From: Rhizobium sp. Q54
Lineage (GTDB): Bacteria; Pseudomonadota; Alphaproteobacteria; UBA2966; CAIVPW01
Assembly: GCA_945904955.1 (NCBI GenBank)
Contig: CAMDPO010000021.1
Span: 1-37,500, forward strand
Length of the DNA: 37,500 nt
Direction: 5' to 3'
Under the pieces are notes generated by a model. It had not been told where the DNA came from, did not search any database, and worked only from the letters and a program-made list of their open reading frames with translations. The first letter of the stretch is position 1; each line of letters begins with the position of its first letter. Both the position numbers and the translations under genes were made by a program. Below, piece by piece: positions 30,706 through 37,500 of the stretch.

Positions 30706-31206
30706 ATGCGAGCGTTGTGGATCGCGGCGATGTGCGTCGCGTTGAGTGCACCAGTGGCTGCGCAAGAAGTCACCGGACGGGCGCGGGCGATCTCGTCGGA
30801 CCAGATCACCATCGGCAACCAGCGCATCAACCTCTACGGCATCGATGCGCCGGACCCCGACCAGGACAACGAGTGCCTGGCCGGGCGCACGCGCTACGGC
30901 TGCGCGACCAACGCCAAGCGCGCGCTCGAAATTCTTGTCGACCTCGGACCAGTCAACTGCACTGACTCGGGTGAGAAGAACTTCATCGGCATCGCCTACA
31001 TGACCTGCCGGCTGGGCGAGCTCGACATCGGCGCCGACCTGGTGCGCCAGGGCTGGGCGGTCGCCTTCAAGCCGCAGTCCGACAAGTACCTCGCCCTCGA
31101 GGAAGAGGCGCGCGCCAAGGGCCTCGGCCTGTGGCAGCCGACCATCCGCTTCACCACGCCGTGGGAGTGGCGGCAGATGGACGGCAAGCCGATCCTCGGG
31201 CCCTAG
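30706..31206 (+). CDS. Secreted SNase-like protein 3
   Basis: 166 residues, signal peptide (LWIAAMCVALSAPVAAQE) and an SNase-like domain closely similar to copy 2 (shared GIDAPDPDQD, NAKRALEILVDLGPV, the QSDKY segment and the PWEWRQMDGKPILGP ending). The R35-equivalent is Asn, E43 is Asp, and the R87 region reads GEKNFIGIAYMTC with no arginine, so nuclease activity is unlikely. An AGGAA ribosome site precedes ATG 30706. It lies 35 bases after the small lipoprotein gene. Copies 2 and 3 probably arose by tandem duplication. The stop overlaps the stop of the converging DUF3089 gene. Confidence 0.82.
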   Translation: MRALWIAAMCVALSAPVAAQEVTGRARAISSDQITIGNQRINLYGIDAPDPDQDNECLAGRTRYGCATNAKRALEILVDLGPVNCTDSGEKNFIGIAYMTCRLGELDIGADLVRQGWAVAFKPQSDKYLALEEEARAKGLGLWQPTIRFTTPWEWRQMDGKPILGP

Positions 31207-32423
31207 CGTCCGCCGGCGCCGGGCATGGCGCGCAGGGAGTCGGGGACGAAGGTCTTGAGGAACGCTTCCGAGCGGTCGATCAGGTTCTGGCGGAAGTTGC
31301 CGTAGAACAGGGTGATGTCGGAGAGGTGCAGGTTGCCCGCGCCGCGCCAGCCGGCCTTGAAGGCGGCGTCCTTGGGCTCCGGCACGTACAAGAAGCCGTC
31401 CACGCATTCCGCCGACGTGTAGTTCGGCACCAGCGCCGGCAGCGTCTTGTAGCGCGACGGGTCCGAGGTGGGCAGGGCGCCCATGATGCGGCCGAAGCCG
31501 AGCGAGATGTCGGCGGCGAGGGGCAGCGCGCCGAGGTGCTGGGACGCGTCGGCCTTCGAGTTCACCGTCCACGTCAGCGGGTTGGTGCACAGGCGGCGCT
31601 CCTCGTTGAGGAACGTCCAGGCGCGGTTGTCCCACGCTTCGGTGGCGTTCGGGTGCGCGACCGGGTCGGTGCCGGCGACGAACGTCTCCCACGCCACGAC
31701 GCAGCGCGCATCGGTCGGCGTCTCGCAAATCTTGATGTTCTTGAAGCTGCCGCCGAAGCGGCGCTCGGCAATGCCGCCGCCGATCAAATAGGCGGCGACC
31801 ATGCGCTCGGATAGGCGCGTGCCCGGCTCGATGCGCAGGTCGAGCAGACGCTGGGCAAGCACGGCGCCCTGGTCGTGGCCAACGATGATGAAGGGGCGGC
31901 CCTTGTTGCTGTCCATGACGTACGCGTCCCACGCCCGCGTGATGTCGTTGAACGCGAGCTCGAGGGAATTGCGGCCGTTGCCGGTGGTCTGGTCGATGGC
32001 GGCGAAGTGCGCCTGGCGGTAGCGCGGCGCGAACACGCGGCAGCAGCCGTTGAAGACGGAGGCGTCGAGCGCCATCAGCGGACCGTCGACGATGGACTTC
32101 ACCGCCGGGTCGTGGACTTCGGCGTTCCACTCGTAGCCGAAGTGCGACGAGCCGTGGATGAAGAAGACGTCGACCATCGCCGTCGCCTGGTTGTCGGTCA
32201 TGCCGGGCGGCACCAGGTCGGCGTTGTCGCGCTTGTCGGGGTGCGCGGCCCACTGCTCGGCGAACAGGTAGACCGGGATGGTGGTGCGCTGCTCGCCGTA
32301 GTTGGTGCGCGGGCTCGACCACCAGAAGGCGAGCTGGTCGCGCTGCACCCAGGCGAGCCCAAGGCCGACGATGGCGACCACGGCGACGACGCCCAACACA
32401 CCAACAAAAATCCGCTTCAGCAT
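31203..32423 (-). CDS. DUF3089 alpha/beta-hydrolase-like protein with Asp in the nucleophile elbow
   Basis: 406 residues with an N-terminal membrane anchor (IFVGVLGVVAVVAIVGLGLAW). The domain matches DUF3089: VDVFFIHGSSHFGYEWN, APRYRQAHF, and the elbow FIIVGHDQGAVLAQRLL. Family members normally have GHSQG; here Asp184 stands in the nucleophile position, as in haloalkane dehalogenases and epoxide hydrolases, which use GHDxG. A hydrolase role with altered chemistry, or loss of activity, are both possible. It is transcribed divergently from the symporter and tail-to-tail with SNase 3. Confidence 0.85.
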   Translation of the reverse strand: MLKRIFVGVLGVVAVVAIVGLGLAWVQRDQLAFWWSSPRTNYGEQRTTIPVYLFAEQWAAHPDKRDNADLVPPGMTDNQATAMVDVFFIHGSSHFGYEWNAEVHDPAVKSIVDGPLMALDASVFNGCCRVFAPRYRQAHFAAIDQTTGNGRNSLELAFNDITRAWDAYVMDSNKGRPFIIVGHDQGAVLAQRLLDLRIEPGTRLSERMVAAYLIGGGIAERRFGGSFKNIKICETPTDARCVVAWETFVAGTDPVAHPNATEAWDNRAWTFLNEERRLCTNPLTWTVNSKADASQHLGALPLAADISLGFGRIMGALPTSDPSRYKTLPALVPNYTSAECVDGFLYVPEPKDAAFKAGWRGAGNLHLSDITLFYGNFRQNLIDRSEAFLKTFVPDSLRAMPGAGGR

Positions 32424-32599
32424 GACGTCCGTTTGTCCGGGAACGAGGGCACCAGCGCGGGTGCGACGGCGGCGGGATCATAGACGCGCGGGTGCGGGCT
32501 CGCCAGCGAGGCGGGTCGCTCAAGGACGGCTTCAGGGGTTTTATTGCGCGCTAACGAGTTTGTGCGCAGACTCGGCGGGCAGACACCGGGGGGTGGGGC

Positions 32600-33973
32600 A
32601 TGCTGTGGGTTGCGGTCGGTGCGTACTTTCTGATCTCGCTGGGGATCAGCGTCTGGGCGTCGCGGCGGATCAGCGGCGAGACGGACTACCTGGTGGCGGG
32701 GCGCTCGCTGGGCATCGTGCTGGTGTCGGGCTCGCTGTTCGCGACGTGGTTCGGCGCCGAGACCATCATGGGGTCGTCGGCGGCGATCGCCGACCAGGGA
32801 CTCGCCGGCGGGCGCGCCGACCCGTTCGGCTACGCGCTGTGCCTGGTGGGCATGGCGTTCCTGATCGCCTACCGCATGCGCGAGCGCGGCTACATCACCC
32901 TCGGCGACTTTTTCCGCGAGCGCTACGGCCGGCTGGTCGAGCTGCTCGCCGTGCTGATCCTGATCCCGACGTCGATCATCTGGGCGGCGGCGCAGCTGCT
33001 GGCGCTGGGCGAGGTCATCACCGTGGTCGCACCGGTCGAGCTCGAGACGGCGCTGATGGTCTCGCTGGTCGTGGTGGTCGTCTACACGGCGCTCGGCGGA
33101 CTGCTCGGCGACGCCATCAACGACCTGTTCCACGAGTCGGTGGTGATCGTCGGACTCATCTTGCTGCTCATCTTCCTGTTCATCGCCATGGGCGGCATCG
33201 GGCCGGCGTTCGAGGCGATCGAGCCCGAGCAGCTGACCTTCGCCGATCCCGACGAGCCGTTCCTGGCGCGTCTCGACGCGTGGGCGATCCCGATCATCGG
33301 CTCGCTGGTGGCGCAGGAGGCGATCTCGCGCTTCCTCGGCGCCAAGACGCCGGCGATCGCGCGCAATGCGTGCTTCATCGCCGCCGGTGTCTACTTGGTG
33401 GTCGGCCTGATCCCGGTGGTGGTGGCGTTGATCGCCTCGCACCTCGACCTCGGGCTCGCGTATGACGACACCTTCCTGCCGCTGCTGGCGCAGGAGCTGA
33501 TGCCGCCGATCCTGTTCGTGTTCTTCGCCGGCGCGCTGATCTCCGCCATCCTGTCGACGGTCGACTCGACTCTGCTGGCAGTCTCGGCGCTCGCCTCGCG
33601 CACGCTCATCAATCCGTTGATGGAGTGGGCGTCCGACGACCAGCGCCTGATGACGACGCGCTTCACGGTGGCAGTGGCGGGCTTTGCCGCCTACGTCATC
33701 GCCACCGGCTCGGACAGCGTCTACGACCTCGTCTCGACGGCGTCGTCTTATGGCACCGCCGGCATCGCGGTGACGGTGGTGATCGGCCTGTGGAGCGGCA
33801 TGGGCGGCCCGCGCGCGGCGCTCGCCGCATTGGTTGCGGGACTCGGCGGCACGATCCTGTTCGGCGCGTACTACCCGGACGCGAGCTTCCTGTTGTCGCT
33901 GGCCGCATCCGCGGTCGCGTTCGTCGGCGTCGCGTTCTACGAGCGCCGCGTGCCGTTGCCGGCGCGCACCTGA
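32600..33973 (+). CDS. Sodium:solute symporter (SSS family)
   Basis: 457 residues, with roughly thirteen hydrophobic segments. It opens LWVAVGAYFLISLGISVWAS, with ETDYLVAGRSLGIVLVSGSL, then ATWFGAETIMGSS, the SSS signature region around helix 1. ISAILSTVDSTLLAVSALASR matches the conserved helix 8 sodium-site segment (serine/threonine rich). It imports a small solute (sugar, carboxylate or amino acid) with sodium; the substrate is not clear. A GGGGGGTGGGG ribosome site precedes ATG 32600. No neighbouring catabolic genes give a hint. Confidence 0.88.
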   Translation: MLWVAVGAYFLISLGISVWASRRISGETDYLVAGRSLGIVLVSGSLFATWFGAETIMGSSAAIADQGLAGGRADPFGYALCLVGMAFLIAYRMRERGYITLGDFFRERYGRLVELLAVLILIPTSIIWAAAQLLALGEVITVVAPVELETALMVSLVVVVVYTALGGLLGDAINDLFHESVVIVGLILLLIFLFIAMGGIGPAFEAIEPEQLTFADPDEPFLARLDAWAIPIIGSLVAQEAISRFLGAKTPAIARNACFIAAGVYLVVGLIPVVVALIASHLDLGLAYDDTFLPLLAQELMPPILFVFFAGALISAILSTVDSTLLAVSALASRTLINPLMEWASDDQRLMTTRFTVAVAGFAAYVIATGSDSVYDLVSTASSYGTAGIAVTVVIGLWSGMGGPRAALAALVAGLGGTILFGAYYPDASFLLSLAASAVAFVGVAFYERRVPLPART

Positions 33974-34052
33974 CGGGGGCGGCGGCCGCGTAAACAACGC
34001 GGGATTACGCGGGCGCCGGGCGGATTCCTGCGCGCATGCCCGCGTAGTGCGC

Positions 34053-34072
34053 CGCGTATTTTCGCGTATTTG
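34053..34072. repeat. Tandem 10-base repeat upstream of cNMP-binding gene
   Basis: Two consecutive copies of CGCGTATTT(T/G). GCCCGCG (34038-34044) and CGCGGGC (34095-34101) flank it as inverted repeats. It lies in the 193-base gap before the cyclic-nucleotide-binding gene, and could be a regulator-binding region. Confidence 0.35.
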
Positions 34073-34166
34073 CGGCGTTCCCGCGCCGGGAATGCGCGGG
34101 CAAACATTGTGCGCGCGTGTGCAGTGCTCCACAGTGCCGGCGCCCGGCTCATGCGAGCCTTGGGGT

Positions 34167-34664
34167 ATGGCCATGGCCACCAGCGAGATCCTGCGGCGCG
34201 AGACGTTTTCCATCGGCCAGGCCATCTTCAAGGCGGGCGACGCCCCGCGTTGCGCGTACCTCATCCAATCCGGCAGCGTCGAAGTCTCGACGACGCGCGA
34301 CGGCAAGGAAGTGCCGCTTGGCCAGTTGAAGGCCGGCGACATGTTCGGCGAGATGGCGCTGATCGACGCGCAGCCGCGCTCGGCCACCGCCATCGCCAAA
34401 GAAGTGACGACCTGCGTCGTCCTCACGCCGGTCGAATTCCAGAAACGCCTCGAAGGCTCCGACCCGTTCGTGCGCAGCATGCTGCACTCGCTCACAGCCA
34501 AGCTGCGCAAGGCAGCCGCGAATCGAGAGAAGGATGCCGCCGGTGCGGCACCTGCGCCTGCTGCGCCCGGCGCGCCGCCCAGCGCAGCTGCGCCGCCGCC
34601 GGCCGCCGCGCCCGCGAAACCCTCCGAACCCACTCCGCCGAAGCAGGCCGCGCCCGCGCACTGA
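34167..34664 (+). CDS. Stand-alone cyclic-nucleotide-binding domain protein
   Basis: 165 residues. Residues 1-120 form one cNMP-binding domain: IFKAGDAPRCAYLIQSGSVE, LGQLKAGDMFGEMALIDAQP, RSATAIAKEVTTCVVL. The phosphate-binding cassette reads FGEMALIDAQPRSATA, keeping the Gly-Glu and Arg of real ligand binders. There is no HTH or other output domain; the C-terminal 45 residues are alanine/proline-rich and probably disordered. It must act by protein contact or as a small-molecule sink; the partner is unknown. ATG 34167 has no strong ribosome site; ATG 34173 is possible. The longer upstream frame is non-coding. Confidence 0.85.
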   Translation: MAMATSEILRRETFSIGQAIFKAGDAPRCAYLIQSGSVEVSTTRDGKEVPLGQLKAGDMFGEMALIDAQPRSATAIAKEVTTCVVLTPVEFQKRLEGSDPFVRSMLHSLTAKLRKAAANREKDAAGAAPAPAAPGAPPSAAAPPPAAAPAKPSEPTPPKQAAPAH

Positions 34665-34673
34665 ACGCCCGAC

Positions 34674-34790
34674 AATACGGGCGATGTACGGTCACAAATC
34701 GCAGGCGGGCGGGCTGAAAGTGCGTGGCGATTGTCGCCAGACGCCGACACCCAACCCACCGGCAAGCACCGTAAATACGGGCGAGATACG
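34674..34790. repeat. 17-base direct repeat, copies exactly 100 bases apart
   Basis: AATACGGGCGATGTACG at 34674-34690 and AATACGGGCGAGATACG at 34774-34790, 15 of 17 identical. They sit at the left edge of the accessory-looking operon. Confidence 0.5.
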
Positions 34791-35060
34791 TTGTCTCGCT
34801 CCGAGAGGGGCGCGGAACCGTGATTCAGGCAGTGCGAAACGGGGGATGGAATTGCGCACCTCACGATACGCAAAGTGTGGCTCCGTCAAGAAAGCGAGAT
34901 TTCTAGCACTTTTCCCATACAACACGATTAATGTCAATACAAAACGTGTTACAGCCGAGCTTGACGCCCCTTATCGCGGGCGCTAGAACATAACGAGAAC
35001 AAGCGCAACCTTGCAGGACGCGAGTCCCGCTGATTCACTGGCGAAATTCGGAGGGTCGCG
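34791..35060. promoter_or_regulatory. AT-richer leader region with inverted repeat, before the ASCH/PIN operon
   Basis: No gene is seen from 34665 to 35060, although an open frame crosses it. Composition becomes clearly more AT-rich near 34880-34950. AACACG (34921-34926) and CGTGTT (34945-34950) form an inverted repeat around an AT-rich centre, a fair operator candidate. GGAGG just before ATG 35061 is the ribosome site of the first operon gene. Confidence 0.35.
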
Positions 35061-35516
35061 ATGCCAAGTGCGGAGTCCCATTTTGCCCGCAACATGCTTG
35101 TCAGCATTCACCCGAAGTACGCCGACCGCATAGTCGATGGGTCGAAGACGGTCGAGTTGCGGAAGCGCTTCGTCGAGGCCGCGCCGTCTGCGCTGCTATT
35201 CATCTATTCGACGAAGCCAGTAGGCGCCGTTGTTGGCTGCGCCACCATCCGGTCAGTGCGCCGCCTGTCCACCCGCGACATTTGGAGACAGTTCGGACAA
35301 GCGGCGTGCATCACAAAGACGGCGTTCGATGAGTACTTCTCGGAACGTCAGCATGGATATGCGATTCAGCTGGCAGACGTAACGCGCTTCTGCACGCCAA
35401 TTCTCATCGACATCTTGCGCGCCAGGTTCGGCTTTAGTCCTCCTCAGTCGTTTATGTATCCTCGCCGAGAACTCGGTGCCCTCCTGGAACATGAGCGGCT
35501 CAAAGCTCTTAATTGA
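35061..35516 (+). CDS. ASCH (PUA-like) domain protein
   Basis: 151 residues. MLVSIHPKYADRIVDGSKTV, then ELRKRF, is the ASCH signature (a basic cleft with a GxKxxExR motif), followed by LLFIYSTKPVGAVVGCATI and the ending SPPQSFMYPRRE, as in COG4933-type proteins. ASCH domains belong to the PUA-like superfamily and bind RNA or modified nucleotides; some act as nucleases or hydrolases. The ribosome site is GGAGG. The last 26 bases overlap the start of the next gene, so both are made from one transcript. Composition is less GC-rich than the flanking chromosome. Confidence 0.8.
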   Translation: MPSAESHFARNMLVSIHPKYADRIVDGSKTVELRKRFVEAAPSALLFIYSTKPVGAVVGCATIRSVRRLSTRDIWRQFGQAACITKTAFDEYFSERQHGYAIQLADVTRFCTPILIDILRARFGFSPPQSFMYPRRELGALLEHERLKALN

Positions 35517-37038
35517 TACCAACGTTTTCATCGGCCTCGAGGACGCGGTCGAGGTCGATTCCGGTTTGGCGGAGCTTGTCCGCAAATGCAGCGCGCACGG
35601 CGTTCGGGTCTTCATCCACGAACGCGCACTTGAAGACATCCGTCAGGACAAGGACGAAAATCGGAGACGGGTTTCACTAAGCAAGGCCCAGAAGTTTGAA
35701 TCCCTTGCGAGTACGATTCAGCCGGCGCGAGAGCAGCTTGTACGTCGCTTCGGCGCTATCGGTCGGCGCAATGACGAAGTGGACGTCGCGCTACTGCATG
35801 CGTTGGAGCAGGGCGCGGTCGACCTGCTCATCACCGAAGATCGCGGTATTCATGACCGCGCAAGGCGCGCTGGACTTTCGCGCCAGGTTGCATCGGTTGC
35901 CGACGCGCTGGCATGGGTTCGCCAGACCTTCGATCCCAAGTCGGTCGCGCTCCCATACATAGCGGAGCTCGCTGCTCACCAGATCGATCCCGCTGACGAG
36001 ATATTCGCGAGCCTCCGTTCGGACTATGTGGAGTTTGATGTCTGGTGGCGCGAAAAATGTATCAAGCAGCATCGCCCATGTTGGGTCGCATACGTTGGCG
36101 ATGAGGTAGCTGGCATTGTCGTTCGGAAGGACGAAACGCGTGCAGAGGCACGCATTCAGACGCCAGGCACCAAGGTCCTCAAGCTCTGCACTTTCAAGGT
36201 GAAGCCTCGGTTTCGAGGCGAGAAGTTGGGGGAGCATCTTCTGAAGCAGGCGCTCTGGTACGCCCAGCGCAATTCCTACGACGCCGTTTACCTGACTACG
36301 TTCCCCCAACAACAAACGCTCATTCGCCTCTTGGAGTATTTCGGTTTTCGCCATAGCTCCACCGCTGAGGACGGCGAGCTGCTATTCGAAAAGTCGTTCT
36401 CTCGCGAACCGTTGCACGCCACGAACGACAGTCCGTTGTTCGAATTGGTTCGGGCCAACTATCCCCGGTGCGTGTTTGCGCCCCCAGCGAAGGCATTCTG
36501 CGTTCCGATCCAAGGCGACTATCACCAGCGGCTCTTTCCGGAAATTGCAAAGGCCACAGCCTTGCCCCTGCTCGAGACGGAGCCGCCGGTACTGGCTGTG
36601 CGCGGCGAGCGCAAACCCGGAAACACCATTCGGAAGGTCTACCTGTGCCGGGCACAGACCGAAGCGGTCGCCGCAGGCGACGTGCTGCTGTTCTACATGT
36701 CGAAGTCGCAGGGCATGTTCGCCTCCCAAGCGATAACGACCATCGGCGTTGTCGAGAATTGGACGGCAACGAGTAGCTTCGAGGAGCTGGTTCGATCGAC
36801 TGCCAAGCGCTCTGTCTTTTCGGAGGAAGAGCTTGAAGCGCTGCTGCACGATCGAGATGCCCCTCTCAAGGTGATCGACTTCCTGCTCATAGGACACCTG
36901 GAACGCCCAGTGTTCCTCGAAGAGCTACTCGCGACGGGTGTTTTGGCCGGCGGTGCCCCGCAATCGATATGTTCCGTTCAGTTCGGGTCCTTGGGTAGCC
37001 TGGTCAATGGCGCGGAACTCGGTTTCCGGCTCGCATGA
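35491..37038 (+). CDS. PIN nuclease - GNAT acetyltransferase - PUA/EVE-like fusion
   Basis: 515 residues from ATG 35491 (GTG 35476 possible). Residues 1-150 form a PIN domain with the acidic residues in place: LLIDTNVFI, HERALEDI, NDEVDVALLHAL and LITEDRGIHDRA. About 165-315 is a GNAT domain with the acetyl-CoA loop PRFRGEKLGEHLL and LLEYFGFRHSS. From about 340 a PUA-like (EVE/ASCH-type) domain follows: VYLCRAQTEAVAAGDVLLFY, MSKSQGMFASQAITTIGVV. PIN domains cleave RNA; GNAT domains acetylate amines, including aminoacyl-tRNA in some toxins. It overlaps the ASCH gene by 26 bases and the HNH gene by four. A defence or toxin-antitoxin role is likely but unproven. Confidence 0.8.
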   Translation: MSGSKLLIDTNVFIGLEDAVEVDSGLAELVRKCSAHGVRVFIHERALEDIRQDKDENRRRVSLSKAQKFESLASTIQPAREQLVRRFGAIGRRNDEVDVALLHALEQGAVDLLITEDRGIHDRARRAGLSRQVASVADALAWVRQTFDPKSVALPYIAELAAHQIDPADEIFASLRSDYVEFDVWWREKCIKQHRPCWVAYVGDEVAGIVVRKDETRAEARIQTPGTKVLKLCTFKVKPRFRGEKLGEHLLKQALWYAQRNSYDAVYLTTFPQQQTLIRLLEYFGFRHSSTAEDGELLFEKSFSREPLHATNDSPLFELVRANYPRCVFAPPAKAFCVPIQGDYHQRLFPEIAKATALPLLETEPPVLAVRGERKPGNTIRKVYLCRAQTEAVAAGDVLLFYMSKSQGMFASQAITTIGVVENWTATSSFEELVRSTAKRSVFSEEELEALLHDRDAPLKVIDFLLIGHLERPVFLEELLATGVLAGGAPQSICSVQFGSLGSLVNGAELGFRLA

Positions 37039-37500
37039 CCGTGGCGGCGTCCGCGCACTCGAAGCGGTCGCGCTGCATTTTTTGCGGGCAGGATTCATCT
37101 GCGTCGACGAGTGTCGAACACATCATTCCGGAGTCGCTCGGAAACACCGACCACATACTTCCGCGCGGGGTGGTCTGTGATCCTTGCAACAACTACTTCG
37201 CGCGGAAGGTCGAGGGGCCCCTCCTGTCGAGCGTTCACTTCAAGAACCTGCGCGCACGTCAGCTGGTACCAAACAAAGGCGGGGCAGTGCCGCCGATGAT
37301 CGGCGTGTATCCAGCGGCCGGAATTGGCGTGCAGCTACTACAATCCGAGTCCGACGGCCTATCGGTGGCGCCGCTACTTGAACGAGAGAACCGCCACTTC
37401 GTGGAGACGATGCAGAGGCGGCCGTCCGGAAGGCTCCTTTTCGCCATCGAATCGCTTGTTGACCAGAGATTGTTGGCTCGGTTTCTCGGAAAGGTTGGCC
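37035..37500 (+). CDS. HNH endonuclease (HNH_5-like), 3' end outside window
   Basis: The frame opens at ATG 37035 (ATGA overlap with the PIN-GNAT gene) and is still open at the window edge, 155 codons in. The start shows a zinc-bound HNH: CIFCGQDS, then SVEHIIPESLGN, then VVCDPCNNYFARKVEGPLL. This is the CxxC...H-I-I-P...CxxCNN arrangement of HNH_5 nucleases, which cut DNA in restriction, mobile-element and defence contexts. The remaining sequence contains no further recognised motif. It is the third gene of the operon; whether more follow cannot be seen. Confidence 0.82.
   Translation, partial: MTVAASAHSKRSRCIFCGQDSSASTSVEHIIPESLGNTDHILPRGVVCDPCNNYFARKVEGPLLSSVHFKNLRARQLVPNKGGAVPPMIGVYPAAGIGVQLLQSESDGLSVAPLLERENRHFVETMQRRPSGRLLFAIESLVDQRLLARFLGKVG

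Noticed and set aside
32417-34873. Very long minus-strand open frame (over 800 codons) opposite the symporter and cNMP-binding genes
   Set aside because: It is an antisense shadow of GC-rich coding sequence: its product is Arg/Asp/His/Gln-rich with no domain, while the plus strand encodes clear membrane helices and a cNMP domain.
34683-34986. Open frame crossing the intergenic region before the ASCH gene
   Set aside because: It starts inside the cNMP-binding gene in another frame, has no domain, and overlaps repeat and promoter-like sequence.
1-37500. CRISPR array, rRNA, prophage or intact insertion sequence
   Set aside because: No regularly spaced repeats, rRNA-like segments, integrase or complete transposase were seen anywhere in the window.

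Overview
The window comes from a GC-rich, motile, heme-using Gram-negative bacterium, most likely an alphaproteobacterium of the Rhodospirillales/Hyphomicrobiales type. The evidence is flagellar hook-associated genes, an alphaproteobacterial-looking tRNA-Met(CAT), a periplasmic cytochrome c, a TolC/MacA/MacB exporter, DUF1344 and TfoX-N proteins, and paired-HTH XRE regulators. This placement rests on family recognition, not on a search.

Layout. 1-1426: end of flgK, then flgL. 1568-4148: an NAD-dependent sugar epimerase, the decayed edge of an IS5-type element, mnmA, and tRNA-Met with its own promoter and terminator. 4459-4921: a cold-shock gene with a long leader and two tandem terminators. 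5201-9991: a four-gene operon for a Gld-type ABC system (ATPase, permease, GldG, DUF4340). 10080-14070: a secreted SNase-like protein, a TPR membrane protein, a secreted alpha/beta hydrolase, and a small antisense gene under the hydrolase tail. 14150-15840: cytochrome c and an EAL protein whose receiver domain has lost its 5' half. 16102-17904: a TPR-glycosyltransferase of less GC-rich composition. 17977-21786 (minus): a regulator/protease locus with a NarL-type regulator, a protease-like protein lacking all three triad residues, a chimera of a truncated HtrA and a double-XRE protein, an intact HtrA, and a second, frameshifted double-XRE copy. 21879-22538: TfoX-N protein and a DUF1344 protein. 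22653-29588 (minus): ECF sigma factor, putative anti-sigma factor, periplasmic metal-sensor-like protein, MacA, MacB ATPase, MacB permease and TolC, mostly translationally coupled. 29921-31206: two more SNase-like proteins around a 46-residue lipoprotein. 31203-34664: a DUF3089 hydrolase with Asp at the nucleophile position, a sodium:solute symporter, and a stand-alone cyclic-nucleotide-binding protein. 35061-37500: an overlapping three-gene accessory operon (ASCH protein; PIN-GNAT-PUA-like fusion; HNH nuclease cut by the window edge).

How genes work together. The sigma/anti-sigma/sensor/efflux genes read as a self-contained envelope-stress or metal/drug response: sensing, transcription control and export in one transcription unit. 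The 17977-21786 locus looks like a rearranged tandem duplication of a protease-regulator pair under a response regulator.

Best candidates for something undescribed: the ASCH / PIN-GNAT-PUA / HNH operon (RNA- and nucleic-acid-directed domains, overlapping frames, accessory-like composition, defence-like) and the HtrA-XRE locus. Both functions are inferences from domain architecture.
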